This document shows, in pieces, positions 22,917 to 31,731 of a DNA stretch of 46,638 bases. Below the pieces are notes generated by a model. The model was given only the letters and a program-made list of their open reading frames with translations, had not been told where the DNA came from and did not search any database. This DNA comes from Lachnospiraceae bacterium (GTDB taxonomy: Bacteria; Bacillota; Clostridia; Lachnospirales; Lachnospiraceae), in assembly GCA_030537215.1 (NCBI GenBank), contig JAUNOF010000007.1, positions 1 through 46,638 of the forward strand, written 5' to 3'. Position numbers and translations under genes: made by a program. The number at the start of each line of letters is the position of its first letter. The first letter of the stretch is position 1.

Positions 22917-24041
22917 TTACTGCTTCTGCTTTCCTTCCATTTCCTGCTTCTCCCTTAACTTTTCCAGATAAAGCGCTTCCTCTACGGGCAGAGAAACCTT
23001 CTTTTCCAGCCAGGAGGAAAGATAGGCTCCATTCATGATCCTGACTGCCTTCAGTCCTTCCTGTCCATCCGCAAGCAATGGGGTTCCATTCAAAATATTG
23101 TCTGCAAAGTTGGTGATCAGCTTCTGATATCCCATCTCATTCTGTTCCACCGGGATCTCACGGAGATGATGTTCCAGCCTGCCGTATACTTCCTGGTTTA
23201 CTCTGGCAAATTCATCTGTGGACATCGCATTCTCATCCAGATACAGACGCTCTGTATCTTCAATGGTAAGACGTCCCTTCGTCCCCCACAGCTCCAGCCG
23301 GTTTACGCCGGGATTTTCTCCGCTGGCGGTGATAAAGGTTCCATGGATGCCGTTTCGGTAGAAGAACTGGATGTCCGCGCTGTCATCTACATCAAAGTCA
23401 TTATACTTCCCATAATCCAGTGTAGCCAGAACGCCGTCCGGCATTCCTACCAGCCACTGCCAGATATCCAGATAATGCTGGCTCTGATTGATCAGGAGAC
23501 CGCCGCACTCCCCGTTCCAGGAGCTGCGCCACGGCGCCGAGTGATGATAAGCCGGAGTCCGGTACCAGGTATTGCAGATCCAGACAGCTCTGGTGACGGT
23601 TCCAAGCGCTCCCTGCTCCAGCAGCTCCTTGGCCTTTTGGAATACCGGGTTCATCCGCACATTAAAGATCATGCCGAAGCTGATGCCGGCTTCCTCCGCC
23701 GCTTCTACCAGCTCCCGCACTTCCCCGGCCCATACTCCCGCAGGCTTGTCCATCAGGATATGCTTCCCTGCCTTCACCATCTTCATGCCGATCTCCACAT
23801 GGCTGGTGTGAGGCGTTACGATCAGAGCTGCGTCAAACTCCTCCTTATGCTCCAGCATATCCTCAACACTGGGATAAATGGCCGTACCAGGATATTCTGT
23901 CCGCAGGATCTCCTGCCCCCGGGCATTCCGGCAGCACACTCCGGCCAAAACCATGCCCTTAATCTCACCGTCATAGATCATTTTTGCATACTTGCTTCCC
24001 ATTCCGCCGAATCCGATCACGGCTGCTCTTACCTGCTCCAT
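22917..24041 (-). CDS. Gfo/Idh/MocA family NAD(P)-dependent oxidoreductase
   Basis: A 374-residue dehydrogenase: N-terminal Rossmann fold with AAVIGFGGMGSKYA, the lysine motif HILMDKPAG (usually EKP; here DKP, catalytic Lys kept), and the C-terminal domain with NQSQHYLDIWQWLVG containing the substrate-site His and Asp. The start is the ATG at 24039-24041, 8 bases from AAAGGAGG; the longer frame from 24092 lacks a ribosome site. It heads the operon with bcp and iadA. Substrate not identifiable; family members act on sugars, inositols and, in gut bacteria, 2,7-anhydro-Neu5Ac, but this gene is outside the nan cluster. Confidence 0.85.
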   Translation of the reverse strand: MEQVRAAVIGFGGMGSKYAKMIYDGEIKGMVLAGVCCRNARGQEILRTEYPGTAIYPSVEDMLEHKEEFDAALIVTPHTSHVEIGMKMVKAGKHILMDKPAGVWAGEVRELVEAAEEAGISFGMIFNVRMNPVFQKAKELLEQGALGTVTRAVWICNTWYRTPAYHHSAPWRSSWNGECGGLLINQSQHYLDIWQWLVGMPDGVLATLDYGKYNDFDVDDSADIQFFYRNGIHGTFITASGENPGVNRLELWGTKGRLTIEDTERLYLDENAMSTDEFARVNQEVYGRLEHHLREIPVEQNEMGYQKLITNFADNILNGTPLLADGQEGLKAVRIMNGAYLSSWLEKKVSLPVEEALYLEKLREKQEMEGKQKQ

Positions 24042-24107
24042 AAAAACGACCTCCTTTGTCATTGACTCCCTTATGGATCCTTTGCTGGTCACTGCTGCAA
24101 TAGGTTC

Positions 24108-24136
24108 ATCATAACATTGCTCTTACAAATCGTCAA
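24108..24136 (-). promoter_or_regulatory. Promoter of the Gfo/Idh-bcp-iadA operon
   Basis: Minus strand: TTGACG (24131-24136), 17-bp spacer, TATGAT (24108-24113) with an extended TGT before the -10. Confidence 0.8.
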
Positions 24137-24180
24137 TCATACGACCCCGGAAAGTTCCTTCTTTCTCTGTGAAAAAGAGT

Positions 24181-24208
24181 TTGCTTTTTTTCAATTTCCT
24201 AATATAAT
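24181..24208 (+). promoter_or_regulatory. carB promoter
   Basis: TTGCTT (24181-24186), 16-bp spacer, TATAAT (24203-24208). The ATG is only 28 bases past the -10, so the leader is very short, with no room for a PyrR-type attenuator. Confidence 0.75.
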
Positions 24209-24236
24209 GGATTTAAAAAATAAGGAGGACAAATAA

Positions 24237-27200
24237 ATGCCCAAAAGAACTGATATTAATAAAGTACTTATCATCGGCTCCGGCCCGATCATTATCGGAC
24301 AAGCATGCGAATTTGACTACTCCGGCACCCAGGCCTGCAAGGCGCTGCGGAAGCTGGGCTACGAGATTGTTCTGGTGAATTCCAACCCAGCTACGATCAT
24401 GACGGACCCAGAAACTGCTGATGTGACTTATATCGAACCTTTAAATGTAGAACGTCTGGAGCAGATCATTGCCAAGGAGCGCCCAGACGCATTGTTGCCG
24501 AACCTGGGCGGCCAGTCTGGCTTAAACCTGTGTGCTGAGTTAAATAAGGCCGGCATCCTGGATAAATACCAGGTGAAGGTGATCGGTGTTCAGGTAGATG
24601 CCATCGAGCGGGGCGAGGACCGGATCGAGTTTAAGAAGGCTATGAATGCACTTGGCATCGAGATGGCACGCAGCCAGGTTGCCTACAGCGTAGAGGAGGC
24701 ATTAACCATCGCAGATCAGTTAGGCTATCCGGTGGTGCTCCGTCCTGCCTACACCATGGGCGGCGCCGGCGGCGGCCTGGTGTACAACCGGGAAGAATTA
24801 AAGACCGTCTGCGCCAGAGGTCTTCAGGCAAGCCTGGTAGGTCAGGTGTTGGTGGAGGAATCGATTCTCGGCTGGGAGGAGCTGGAATTAGAGGTGGTGC
24901 GTGATGCAGACAACAACATGATCACCGTCTGCTTCATTGAAAATATCGACCCCTTAGGCGTACACACCGGCGACTCCTTCTGCTCCGCTCCTATGCTGAC
25001 CATCTCCCAGGAATGCCAGAAGCGTCTTCAGGAGCAGGCATATAAGATCGTAGAGTCGGTTCAGGTAATCGGCGGAACCAATGTGCAGTTTGCCCATGAT
25101 CCGGTGACAGACCGTATTATTGTAATCGAGATTAATCCCCGTACCTCCCGCTCCTCCGCGCTGGCGTCCAAGGCAACCGGCTTCCCGATTGCACTGGTTT
25201 CTGCCATGCTGGCAGCCGGACTGACCTTAAAGGACATCCCCTGCGGCAAGTACGGCACCCTGGACAAATACGTTCCGGACGGGGACTACGTGGTAATCAA
25301 GTTTGCCCGCTGGGCATTTGAAAAATTCAAGGGTGTGGAGGACAAGCTGGGCACTCAGATGCGTGCCGTAGGCGAGGTTATGAGTATCGGCAAGACCTAC
25401 AAGGAAGCCTTCCAGAAGGCCATCCGCAGCCTGGAGACCGGCCGCTACGGATTAGGCCACGCAAAAAACTTTGACTCACTCCCGAAGGAGCAGCTTCTGC
25501 AGATGCTGATCACCCCATCCAGCGAACGGCATTTCATCATGTATGAGGCGCTCCGCAAAGGCGCATCTGTGGAGGAGATCTATGAGATCACCAAGGTAAA
25601 GACCTGGTTCATCCAGCAGATGAAGGAGCTGGTTGAGGAGGAAGAAGCGCTGCTGGCTTCCAAGGGTTCCATGCCTTCCGATGAGCTGCTGATCCAGGCT
25701 AAGAAGGATGGCTTCTCCGATAAATATATCAGCCAGCTTCTGGAAGTATCGGAAGAGGATATCCGCAATCACCGCATTGAGCTGGGCGTAGAGGAGGCCT
25801 GGGAGGGCGTTCATGTAAGCGGTACTGAAAACAGCGCTTACTACTACTCCACCTACAATGCGCCGGACAAGAATCCGGTTTCTGCCGATAAGCCAAAGAT
25901 CATGATCTTAGGCGGCGGCCCCAACCGGATCGGGCAGGGTATCGAATTTGATTACTGCTGCGTGCACGCTTCCCTGGCATTAAAGAAGCTGGGTTTTGAA
26001 ACCATTATTGTAAACTGCAACCCGGAGACGGTATCCACGGACTACGACACCTCCGATAAATTATACTTTGAGCCGCTGACTCTGGAGGATGTTCTCAGCA
26101 TCTACAAGAAGGAGAAGCCTCTGGGTGTGATCGCGCAGTTCGGCGGACAGACCCCGCTGAACCTGGCATCGGAGCTGGAGAAAAACGGCGTAAAGATCCT
26201 GGGAACCTCCCCTTCCGTAATCGACCTGGCAGAAGACCGTGACCTGTTCCGCGCCATGATGGAAAAGCTGGAGATTCCAATGCCGGAATCCGGTATGGCC
26301 ACTACCGTGGAGGAGGCATTGGCCATCGCAGAGCGGATCGGCTACCCGGTTATGGTTCGTCCTTCCTATGTGCTGGGCGGCCGCGGCATGGAGGTGGTTT
26401 ACGATGACGAAAGCATGACCGGATACATGAAGGCAGCCGTGGGCGTAACCCCTGACCGTCCGATCCTGATCGACCGTTTCTTAAATCACGCTACCGAGTG
26501 CGAGGCCGATGCCATCAGCGACGGCGCCCATGCCTTCGTGCCTGCTGTTATGGAGCACATCGAGCTGGCCGGCGTTCACTCCGGTGACTCCGCCTGCATC
26601 ATCCCTTCCGCTCACATTTCTCCTGAAAATGTGCGGATCATCAAGGAATACACCAGAAAGATCGCAGAGGAGATGCATGTAAAGGGCCTGATGAATATGC
26701 AGTACGCCATCGAAAACGGTAAGGTATACGTGCTGGAGGCAAACCCGAGAGCATCCCGTACCGTTCCCCTGGTATCCAAGGTTTGCAACATCCGAATGGT
26801 GCCGCTGGCAACCGATATCATCACCTCCGAGCTGACCGGACGGCCATCGCCCGTTCCAGGATTAAAGGAACAGGATATCCCCAACTACGGTGTGAAGGAA
26901 GCAGTATTCCCATTCAACATGTTCCAGGAGGTAGACCCGCTCTTAGGACCGGAAATGCGCTCCACCGGAGAGGTTCTGGGATTATCCCGCTCCTACGGCG
27001 AAGCCTTCTACAAGGCTCAGGAAGCAACCCAATCCAGGCTTCCTTTAGAGGGAACCGTGCTGATCTCCGTAAACCGCAGAGATAAGGCAGAGGTTGTGGA
27101 GGTAGCCCGCCGTTTCAGCCAGGACGGCTTCCACATCGTCGCCACCGGAACCACCTGTGACCTGATCCGCGAGGCTGGTATTCCGGCAGAAAAGGTGAAG

Positions 27201-27464
27201 AAGCTGTACGAGGGCCGTCCCAACATCCTGGATATGATCACCAACGGCAAGATCCAGCTGATCGTCAACTCACCGTCGGGCAAGGAAAGCGTTCACGATG
27301 ACAGCTACCTGCGGAAGGCTGCCATCAAGGCGAAGGTGCCTTACATGACCACCATCGCCGCCGCCAAGGCAACTGCCAGCGGAATCCACTATGTAAAGAC
27401 CCATGGACAGGGCGAGGTGAAGTCCCTGCAGCAGCTGCACAGTGAGATCCGGGATAAGGAGTAA
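24237..27464 (+). CDS. carB: Carbamoyl phosphate synthase large subunit
   Basis: A full-length 1075-residue protein (E. coli CarB 1073). It has two homologous ATP-grasp halves: the first starts KVLIIGSGPIIIGQACEFDY and the second KIMILGGGPNRIGQGIEFDY near residue 560; glycine-rich loops are AYTMGGAGGG and SYVLGGRGME. An oligomerisation region lies between, and a C-terminal MGS-like allosteric domain begins near residue 930. With CarA it makes carbamoyl phosphate from glutamine, bicarbonate and ATP for pyrimidines and arginine. It starts at AAGGAGG (24222-24228)/ATG. No carA or other pyrimidine or arginine gene is adjacent in this window, and a terminator follows directly, so carB is monocistronic here. 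Confidence 0.97.
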   Translation: MPKRTDINKVLIIGSGPIIIGQACEFDYSGTQACKALRKLGYEIVLVNSNPATIMTDPETADVTYIEPLNVERLEQIIAKERPDALLPNLGGQSGLNLCAELNKAGILDKYQVKVIGVQVDAIERGEDRIEFKKAMNALGIEMARSQVAYSVEEALTIADQLGYPVVLRPAYTMGGAGGGLVYNREELKTVCARGLQASLVGQVLVEESILGWEELELEVVRDADNNMITVCFIENIDPLGVHTGDSFCSAPMLTISQECQKRLQEQAYKIVESVQVIGGTNVQFAHDPVTDRIIVIEINPRTSRSSALASKATGFPIALVSAMLAAGLTLKDIPCGKYGTLDKYVPDGDYVVIKFARWAFEKFKGVEDKLGTQMRAVGEVMSIGKTYKEAFQKAIRSLETGRYGLGHAKNFDSLPKEQLLQMLITPSSERHFIMYEALRKGASVEEIYEITKVKTWFIQQMKELVEEEEALLASKGSMPSDELLIQAKKDGFSDKYISQLLEVSEEDIRNHRIELGVEEAWEGVHVSGTENSAYYYSTYNAPDKNPVSADKPKIMILGGGPNRIGQGIEFDYCCVHASLALKKLGFETIIVNCNPETVSTDYDTSDKLYFEPLTLEDVLSIYKKEKPLGVIAQFGGQTPLNLASELEKNGVKILGTSPSVIDLAEDRDLFRAMMEKLEIPMPESGMATTVEEALAIAERIGYPVMVRPSYVLGGRGMEVVYDDESMTGYMKAAVGVTPDRPILIDRFLNHATECEADAISDGAHAFVPAVMEHIELAGVHSGDSACIIPSAHISPENVRIIKEYTRKIAEEMHVKGLMNMQYAIENGKVYVLEANPRASRTVPLVSKVCNIRMVPLATDIITSELTGRPSPVPGLKEQDIPNYGVKEAVFPFNMFQEVDPLLGPEMRSTGEVLGLSRSYGEAFYKAQEATQSRLPLEGTVLISVNRRDKAEVVEVARRFSQDGFHIVATGTTCDLIREAGIPAEKVKKLYEGRPNILDMITNGKIQLIVNSPSGKESVHDDSYLRKAAIKAKVPYMTTIAAAKATASGIHYVKTHGQGEVKSLQQLHSEIRDKE

Positions 27465-27502
27465 AGCTGAAGTATCCGTAGAATTGAAAAATAGGATTTA
27501 GG

Positions 27503-27550
27503 AAAAAACCGGGAAGCTGTACTGGATAAAGGTCAGCTTCCCGGTTTTTT
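27503..27550 (+). terminator. carB terminator
   Basis: A perfect 17-bp pairing including the A/T flanks (27503-27519 with 27534-27550), with a GGGAAGCTG/CAGCTTCCC core and six T at the end. The symmetric A run lets it also act for the convergent MATE gene. Confidence 0.93.
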
Positions 27551-27567
27551 ATGAATTCCAATTCCTT

Positions 27568-29037
27568 TTATATCTCATTAGTCCCCTTCTTTTGTCCTTC
27601 CAGCCGCTTAAACAGCCGCAGCAGCACCACAAGCGCAGCCGCTGCCAGCACCACCTCTGCCGTAAACTGGGCGTAAGCCAGACCGTACAGAGGGAACAAA
27701 TAATTCAACAGATACAGCGCCGGGATCTCCAGTATAATCTTCCTCATGATCGCAAAACACAGCGCTTCTCGTCCCATTCCCACCGCCTGGAATACGCCCA
27801 CCGCCAGGAAATCGGCACACAGAAAGGGCAGTCCCAGACAGAAGCCACGCAGAAACCGGGTTCCATAAGCTATGATTGACTCATTGTTCATAAACATCTG
27901 AATCAAACGCCCTGCGCCGATGTAATATCCTGCTGCAATCAACACCAGGAAGCTGATACTTGCCTTTGCCGCAAAGATGATGGTCTCCTTCATCCGCTTC
28001 ACATTTCCGCTGGAATAATTATAGCTGATCAACGGCATGATTCCCTGAGACAGCCCCATTGCCACATACATAGGCACCATATTGATCTTCTGAGAAATTC
28101 CCATGGCGGCCACCGCATCTGCCCCAAAGGATGAGGTGAAATTATTTAAAATGGTCATACCGGTTACATTTAATAAATTCTGGATGGATGCCGGGATGCC
28201 AACGCCGCAGATTCCCAGCACGATAGCCTTCTGGAAGCCAAACCGGTTCGGATTGATACAGACATAGGTGGTTTTCCGCCGCACAAACAGCAGAATAAAA
28301 AAGTAAATGCATGCCACGCAGTTGGACAGGAAGGTGGCCAGACCTGCTCCTGCCGCACCCATATCCAGTCCCTGGGGCAGAATGAAGATCGGGTCCAAAA
28401 TAATGTTCAGCAGGCACCCGCTCATGGTTCCGATGCTTGCATGAAGAGATGCGCCTTCCGACCGGACCATATAGGCCAGCACTACATTTAAGATCGCCGG
28501 AACCGCGCCGCAGGTAACTGTCCATTTCATGTAAGCCGCAGTAGCGGCAGAGGTCTGGGCATCTGCTCCCAGAAGAATTAACAACGGCTGCTTGAATATG
28601 GTGCAGAGCAGAGAAAAGATGATGCCGCAAAACAAGGCACAGTAAAACCCGAAGGCAGAGCTTCTGGATACGGTATCATACTCTTTCCGCCCTAATGCCC
28701 GGCTCATCATACTGGAGCTGCCTACGCCGAACAGGTTATTCACGGCATTAAAGGCAAGGAGAACCGGCGCTGCCAGGGTTACTGCCGCGTTTTGGATGGG
28801 ATCGTTGATCATTCCCACGAAATAGGTGTCCGCCAAATTGTAAATTACCATGACCAGCGAGCTGATGATAGTGGGAATGGCAAGCTGGGCTACTGCCCTG
28901 GGTACAGGAGTATGTTCGAAAACCTCAATCTTTTTATCCTTTCCAGCTCTGCTTCCTTCTATCTGGTTGTCTTTTGTCTGATTCGTCTTTGCCTGATTGT
29001 CATTTCTCTGACCGTCTTTTCTCTTATTATCCTGCAT
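27568..29037 (-). CDS. MATE family efflux transporter
   Basis: A 489-residue membrane protein with about 12 hydrophobic segments in two MatE halves (AIPTIISSLVMVIYNLADTY at the start of the first; VGIPASIQNLLNVTG in the second). It is likely a cation-coupled drug or metabolite exporter. The N-terminal cytoplasmic tail of about 40 residues is very hydrophilic, with a Gln/Asn/Lys/Asp pattern resembling short tandem repeats (NDNQAKTNQTKDNQ). The start is the ATG at 29035-29037 behind GAGGAG; a longer frame from 29091 lacks a ribosome site. Substrate unknown. Confidence 0.9.
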   Translation of the reverse strand: MQDNKRKDGQRNDNQAKTNQTKDNQIEGSRAGKDKKIEVFEHTPVPRAVAQLAIPTIISSLVMVIYNLADTYFVGMINDPIQNAAVTLAAPVLLAFNAVNNLFGVGSSSMMSRALGRKEYDTVSRSSAFGFYCALFCGIIFSLLCTIFKQPLLILLGADAQTSAATAAYMKWTVTCGAVPAILNVVLAYMVRSEGASLHASIGTMSGCLLNIILDPIFILPQGLDMGAAGAGLATFLSNCVACIYFFILLFVRRKTTYVCINPNRFGFQKAIVLGICGVGIPASIQNLLNVTGMTILNNFTSSFGADAVAAMGISQKINMVPMYVAMGLSQGIMPLISYNYSSGNVKRMKETIIFAAKASISFLVLIAAGYYIGAGRLIQMFMNNESIIAYGTRFLRGFCLGLPFLCADFLAVGVFQAVGMGREALCFAIMRKIILEIPALYLLNYLFPLYGLAYAQFTAEVVLAAAALVVLLRLFKRLEGQKKGTNEI

Positions 29038-29125
29038 GTTTTCCGTCTCCTCGTTCTGTAACCGCCAAATTTTCAGCCGCAAAGCTGGCATTGCTGTAGA
29101 TTAACTGAATTATTACAAAGCCGCA

Positions 29126-29156
29126 GCGTAACTGTTCGGTACTCTCACAGTTACGC
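29126..29156. repeat. GTAACTGTTC intergenic inverted repeat, longest copy
   Basis: GCGTAACTGT (29126-29135) and ACAGTTACGC (29147-29156), a perfect 10-bp stem around TCGGTACTCTC. It lies in the divergent MATE-asnB gap. Confidence 0.7.
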
Positions 29157-29177
29157 CGCAGCAAACAATGCAGTTTT

Positions 29178-29183
29178 ATTATA
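29178..29183 (-). promoter_or_regulatory. Candidate -10 of the MATE gene
   Basis: Minus-strand TATAAT about 140 bases upstream of the MATE start; no convincing -35. If used, the intergenic repeat falls in the MATE leader RNA. Confidence 0.4.
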
Positions 29184-29333
29184 CCGCTGTTTCATAGCAG
29201 ATACCAGTGAAATAATTCTAAAATGCAGAGCTTCCCATACATGGCGCCAATCATCCAGACTGCAGCTGCAAAAAGAACCCTTTTTCTGCACAATGGATTC
29301 CAACGCATCATATTCTAAGATATCGGTTTGATA

Positions 29334-29373
29334 ACAGGCAGGCTGCTTTTCCATATCACAGCAGCCTGCCTGT
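29334..29373 (+). promoter_or_regulatory. Strong hairpin directly upstream of the asnB ribosome site
   Basis: A perfect 13-bp inverted repeat (29334-29346 with 29361-29373), 14 bp counting one more inner T-A pair. The right arm ends 4 bases before AAAGGAG (29378-29384), and the ATG is at 29394. No T run follows, so it is not a plain terminator. No T-box consensus was seen. Confidence 0.65.
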
Positions 29374-29393
29374 GCAGAAAGGAGTCTTCTTCC

Positions 29394-31247
29394 ATGTGCG
29401 GAATTTCCGGTTTTTATTGTCCAAAGCAAGACCTCACCTTAAAAACACCTTATTATACATCCATCCTGAATTCCATGAATCAGGTTCAGAAACACCGTGG
29501 TCCTGATGACCAGGGCGCTTATCTCTCGCCTCATTTCGGGCTCTCCCATGTCCGTCTGTCCATTGTTGACCTGATCAATGGGCGCCAGCCTATGCTGAAA
29601 ACAATGAATGACCACACCTGGGGCATTGTTTATAATGGCGAGCTTTACAATACCGAAGAGCTGCGCCAGGGCTTATCTTCTCTGGGCCATTCCTTTGAAA
29701 CCACCAGCGATACCGAAGTAATCCTCACTGCCTACCTGGAATACGGGCCGGAATTTGTGGAACTGCTGAACGGCATCTTTGCCTTTGCCATCATGGATCC
29801 GGTTCATGACCGCCTGATGCTGTGCCGTGACCGTGCCGGCGTAAAACCGCTGTTCTTCTCTTCTTGGGAGGATACGGTCATCTTTTCCTCTGAGATCAAG
29901 GGCCTGTTCTGCTGGCCACAGCTTCAGCCGGTTTTAGACCGGGCGGGACTTAATGAAGTATTCAGCATTGGCCCCGCCAGAACAAATGGCTGCGGCGTAT
30001 TCCAGGGCATTCATGAGGTGCTGCCCGGCCACTATCTCCTCTGCTCCAGTGATGGCATCCGCCGGGAATGCTACTGGAAGCTGGAAAGTCATCCCCATGA
30101 GGACAGCTACCTGGATACCATTGAAAAAACAGCGTTTCTTGTGGAGGATTCCATCCGTCGGCAGATGGTATCCGATGTTCCCATCTGCACCTTCCTGTCC
30201 GGCGGAGTGGATTCCAGCCTGGTATCCTCCATCTGCGCCAGAGAATTAAAAAAGAAAAACAAGCAGCTTCAAACCTTCTCCTTCGACTTCGTGGGAAACC
30301 AGGAGAATTTTCAGGCCAGCTCCTTCCAGCCATCTCAGGACCGTCCCTATGTGGAGCGAATGGTAGAATTTCTTCATTCCGACCATCATTACCTGGAATG
30401 CAGCACCCAGGCCCAGGCAGATCTTCTGGAAGCTTCCGTCCTGGCTCACGACCTGCCTGCCATGGCAGATGTGGACTCCTCCATGCTGTACTTCTGCTCC
30501 CTGGTCCAGCCCCACTGCAAGGTGACGCTGACCGGAGAATGCGCCGACGAAATCTTCGGCGGCTATCCCTGGTTCCACCGGGAAGAATGCTTTCATGCCC
30601 ACACCTTCCCCTGGACCATGGATTTAAAAGCGCGCCAGTTCCTTCTGTCGGATGAGTTCCTGGCAGAGCTTCACATGGAGGATTACGTGCAGAATGCCTA
30701 TGAAGCTTCCCTGTCCCAGGTTCCCGCCCTGCCCGGCGAATCTGCCGCGGAAGCCCGGCGAAGAGAAATCTCCTACTTAAACCTTCGCTGGTTCATGCAG
30801 ACCTTATTAAACCGGATGGATCGTGCCAGCATGTACAGCGGACTGGAGGCCAGGGTTCCCTTTGCCGACCACCGGATCATCGAATATCTCTGGAATATTC
30901 CCTGGGAAATGAAAGCAAAGGACGGCGTGGTAAAAAATCTGCTCCGGCAGGCCGGCCGCGGTATGCTGCCTGATGAAATCTTATTCCGCAGGAAATCCCC
31001 TTATCCGAAAACCTACGATAAGGGCTATGAAGCGCTGTTAGCCGGGAGGCTGCGGCAGATCATGGAAGATTCCTCGTCTCCGGTGCTGCGGTTTCTGGAT
31101 ACCCGGAAGGTGGAAAAATTTCTGTCCAGCCCATCTGATTACGGCAAGCCCTGGTATGGGCAGCTGATGGCAGCGCCTCAGATGATGGCTTATGTAATAC
31201 AGGTTGATTTCTGGCTGCGGAGGTATGGTCCGGAGATTCGGATGTGA
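29394..31247 (+). CDS. asnB: Asparagine synthase (glutamine-hydrolysing)
   Basis: A 617-residue class II glutamine amidotransferase. Cys2 follows the initiator Met (MCGISGFY) and is the catalytic nucleophile of the glutaminase domain, which fixes the start at 29394 (AAAGGAG 9 bases upstream) over a longer frame from 29328. The glutaminase domain has RLSIVD and YNGELYN; the synthetase domain has the ATP PP-loop SGGVDSS at 269-275 and GECADEIFGGY. It makes asparagine from aspartate, glutamine and ATP. It is alone in its transcription unit, convergent with the ThrE-type genes. Confidence 0.94.
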   Translation: MCGISGFYCPKQDLTLKTPYYTSILNSMNQVQKHRGPDDQGAYLSPHFGLSHVRLSIVDLINGRQPMLKTMNDHTWGIVYNGELYNTEELRQGLSSLGHSFETTSDTEVILTAYLEYGPEFVELLNGIFAFAIMDPVHDRLMLCRDRAGVKPLFFSSWEDTVIFSSEIKGLFCWPQLQPVLDRAGLNEVFSIGPARTNGCGVFQGIHEVLPGHYLLCSSDGIRRECYWKLESHPHEDSYLDTIEKTAFLVEDSIRRQMVSDVPICTFLSGGVDSSLVSSICARELKKKNKQLQTFSFDFVGNQENFQASSFQPSQDRPYVERMVEFLHSDHHYLECSTQAQADLLEASVLAHDLPAMADVDSSMLYFCSLVQPHCKVTLTGECADEIFGGYPWFHREECFHAHTFPWTMDLKARQFLLSDEFLAELHMEDYVQNAYEASLSQVPALPGESAAEARRREISYLNLRWFMQTLLNRMDRASMYSGLEARVPFADHRIIEYLWNIPWEMKAKDGVVKNLLRQAGRGMLPDEILFRRKSPYPKTYDKGYEALLAGRLRQIMEDSSSPVLRFLDTRKVEKFLSSPSDYGKPWYGQLMAAPQMMAYVIQVDFWLRRYGPEIRM

Positions 31248-31274
31248 TTGGAGGACATATCTTACCATATTTTT

Positions 31275-31730
31275 TTAATTTCCTCTCCGTTTCTTTTTTG
31301 CACCGGCCCCGCTCATCAGCACCGAAACCACAATGATACCAGCCGCAATTCCCAGCGCCGCTTCACAGGCGCTGCTCAAATAGGAAAATGCCAGCCGGTT
31401 ATTCTTCATCACCACATTGCTCATGGCATAATACAGACCGCCTCCAGGCACCAGAGGAATCAGGCAGGGCAAAAGCAGTACCACCACCGGAGTCTTCCGT
31501 TTTCTTGCCATCAGCTCCGAATAAGCGGTGACAAACAGAGATGCCGCAATATTGCTCAGAAAAATACTGCCTGTTGCCATATACATGATACTGTACAAAA
31601 ACCAACCGGCGCCGCCTCCTGCTGCCACAAACGGCAGCCGCCTGGCCTTTACCTTGTACACAATTCCAAAGGCCAGGGAACCTAGCCCGGTAATTACCGT
31701 TTCAAATAAAAGCTTCATCCAGATTTCCAT
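31275..31730 (-). CDS. ThrE_2/YjjB-type small exporter subunit
   Basis: A 151-residue membrane protein with about four or five hydrophobic helices and the LLPCLIPLVPGGGLYYAM motif of the DUF3815 (ThrE_2, YjjB) family. In full-length ThrE this is the C-terminal half; here it is a separate gene. It starts one base after the stop of the large subunit gene, with AGGAGA inside that gene's end, so the two are translationally coupled. Known relatives export threonine/serine (ThrE) or succinate (YjjPB); the substrate here is unknown. Confidence 0.85.
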   Translation of the reverse strand: MEIWMKLLFETVITGLGSLAFGIVYKVKARRLPFVAAGGGAGWFLYSIMYMATGSIFLSNIAASLFVTAYSELMARKRKTPVVVLLLPCLIPLVPGGGLYYAMSNVVMKNNRLAFSYLSSACEAALGIAAGIIVVSVLMSGAGAKKKRRGN

Positions 31731-31731
31731 C

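Noticed and set aside
22917..24041. Gfo/Idh protein as the 2,7-anhydro-Neu5Ac oxidoreductase (NanOx)
   Set aside because: NanOx is in this superfamily, but this gene is cotranscribed with bcp and iadA, 5 kb outside the nan cluster and separated by the protease genes; no specific signature could be checked.
29092..29393. T-box or other amino-acid riboswitch before asnB
   Set aside because: I found no T-box AGGGTGGNACCGCG-type motif; only the simple hairpin is supported.
29151..29429. 92-residue minus-strand frame before asnB
   Set aside because: It covers the asnB leader hairpin and start codon, overlaps the intergenic repeat, and shows no family signature.
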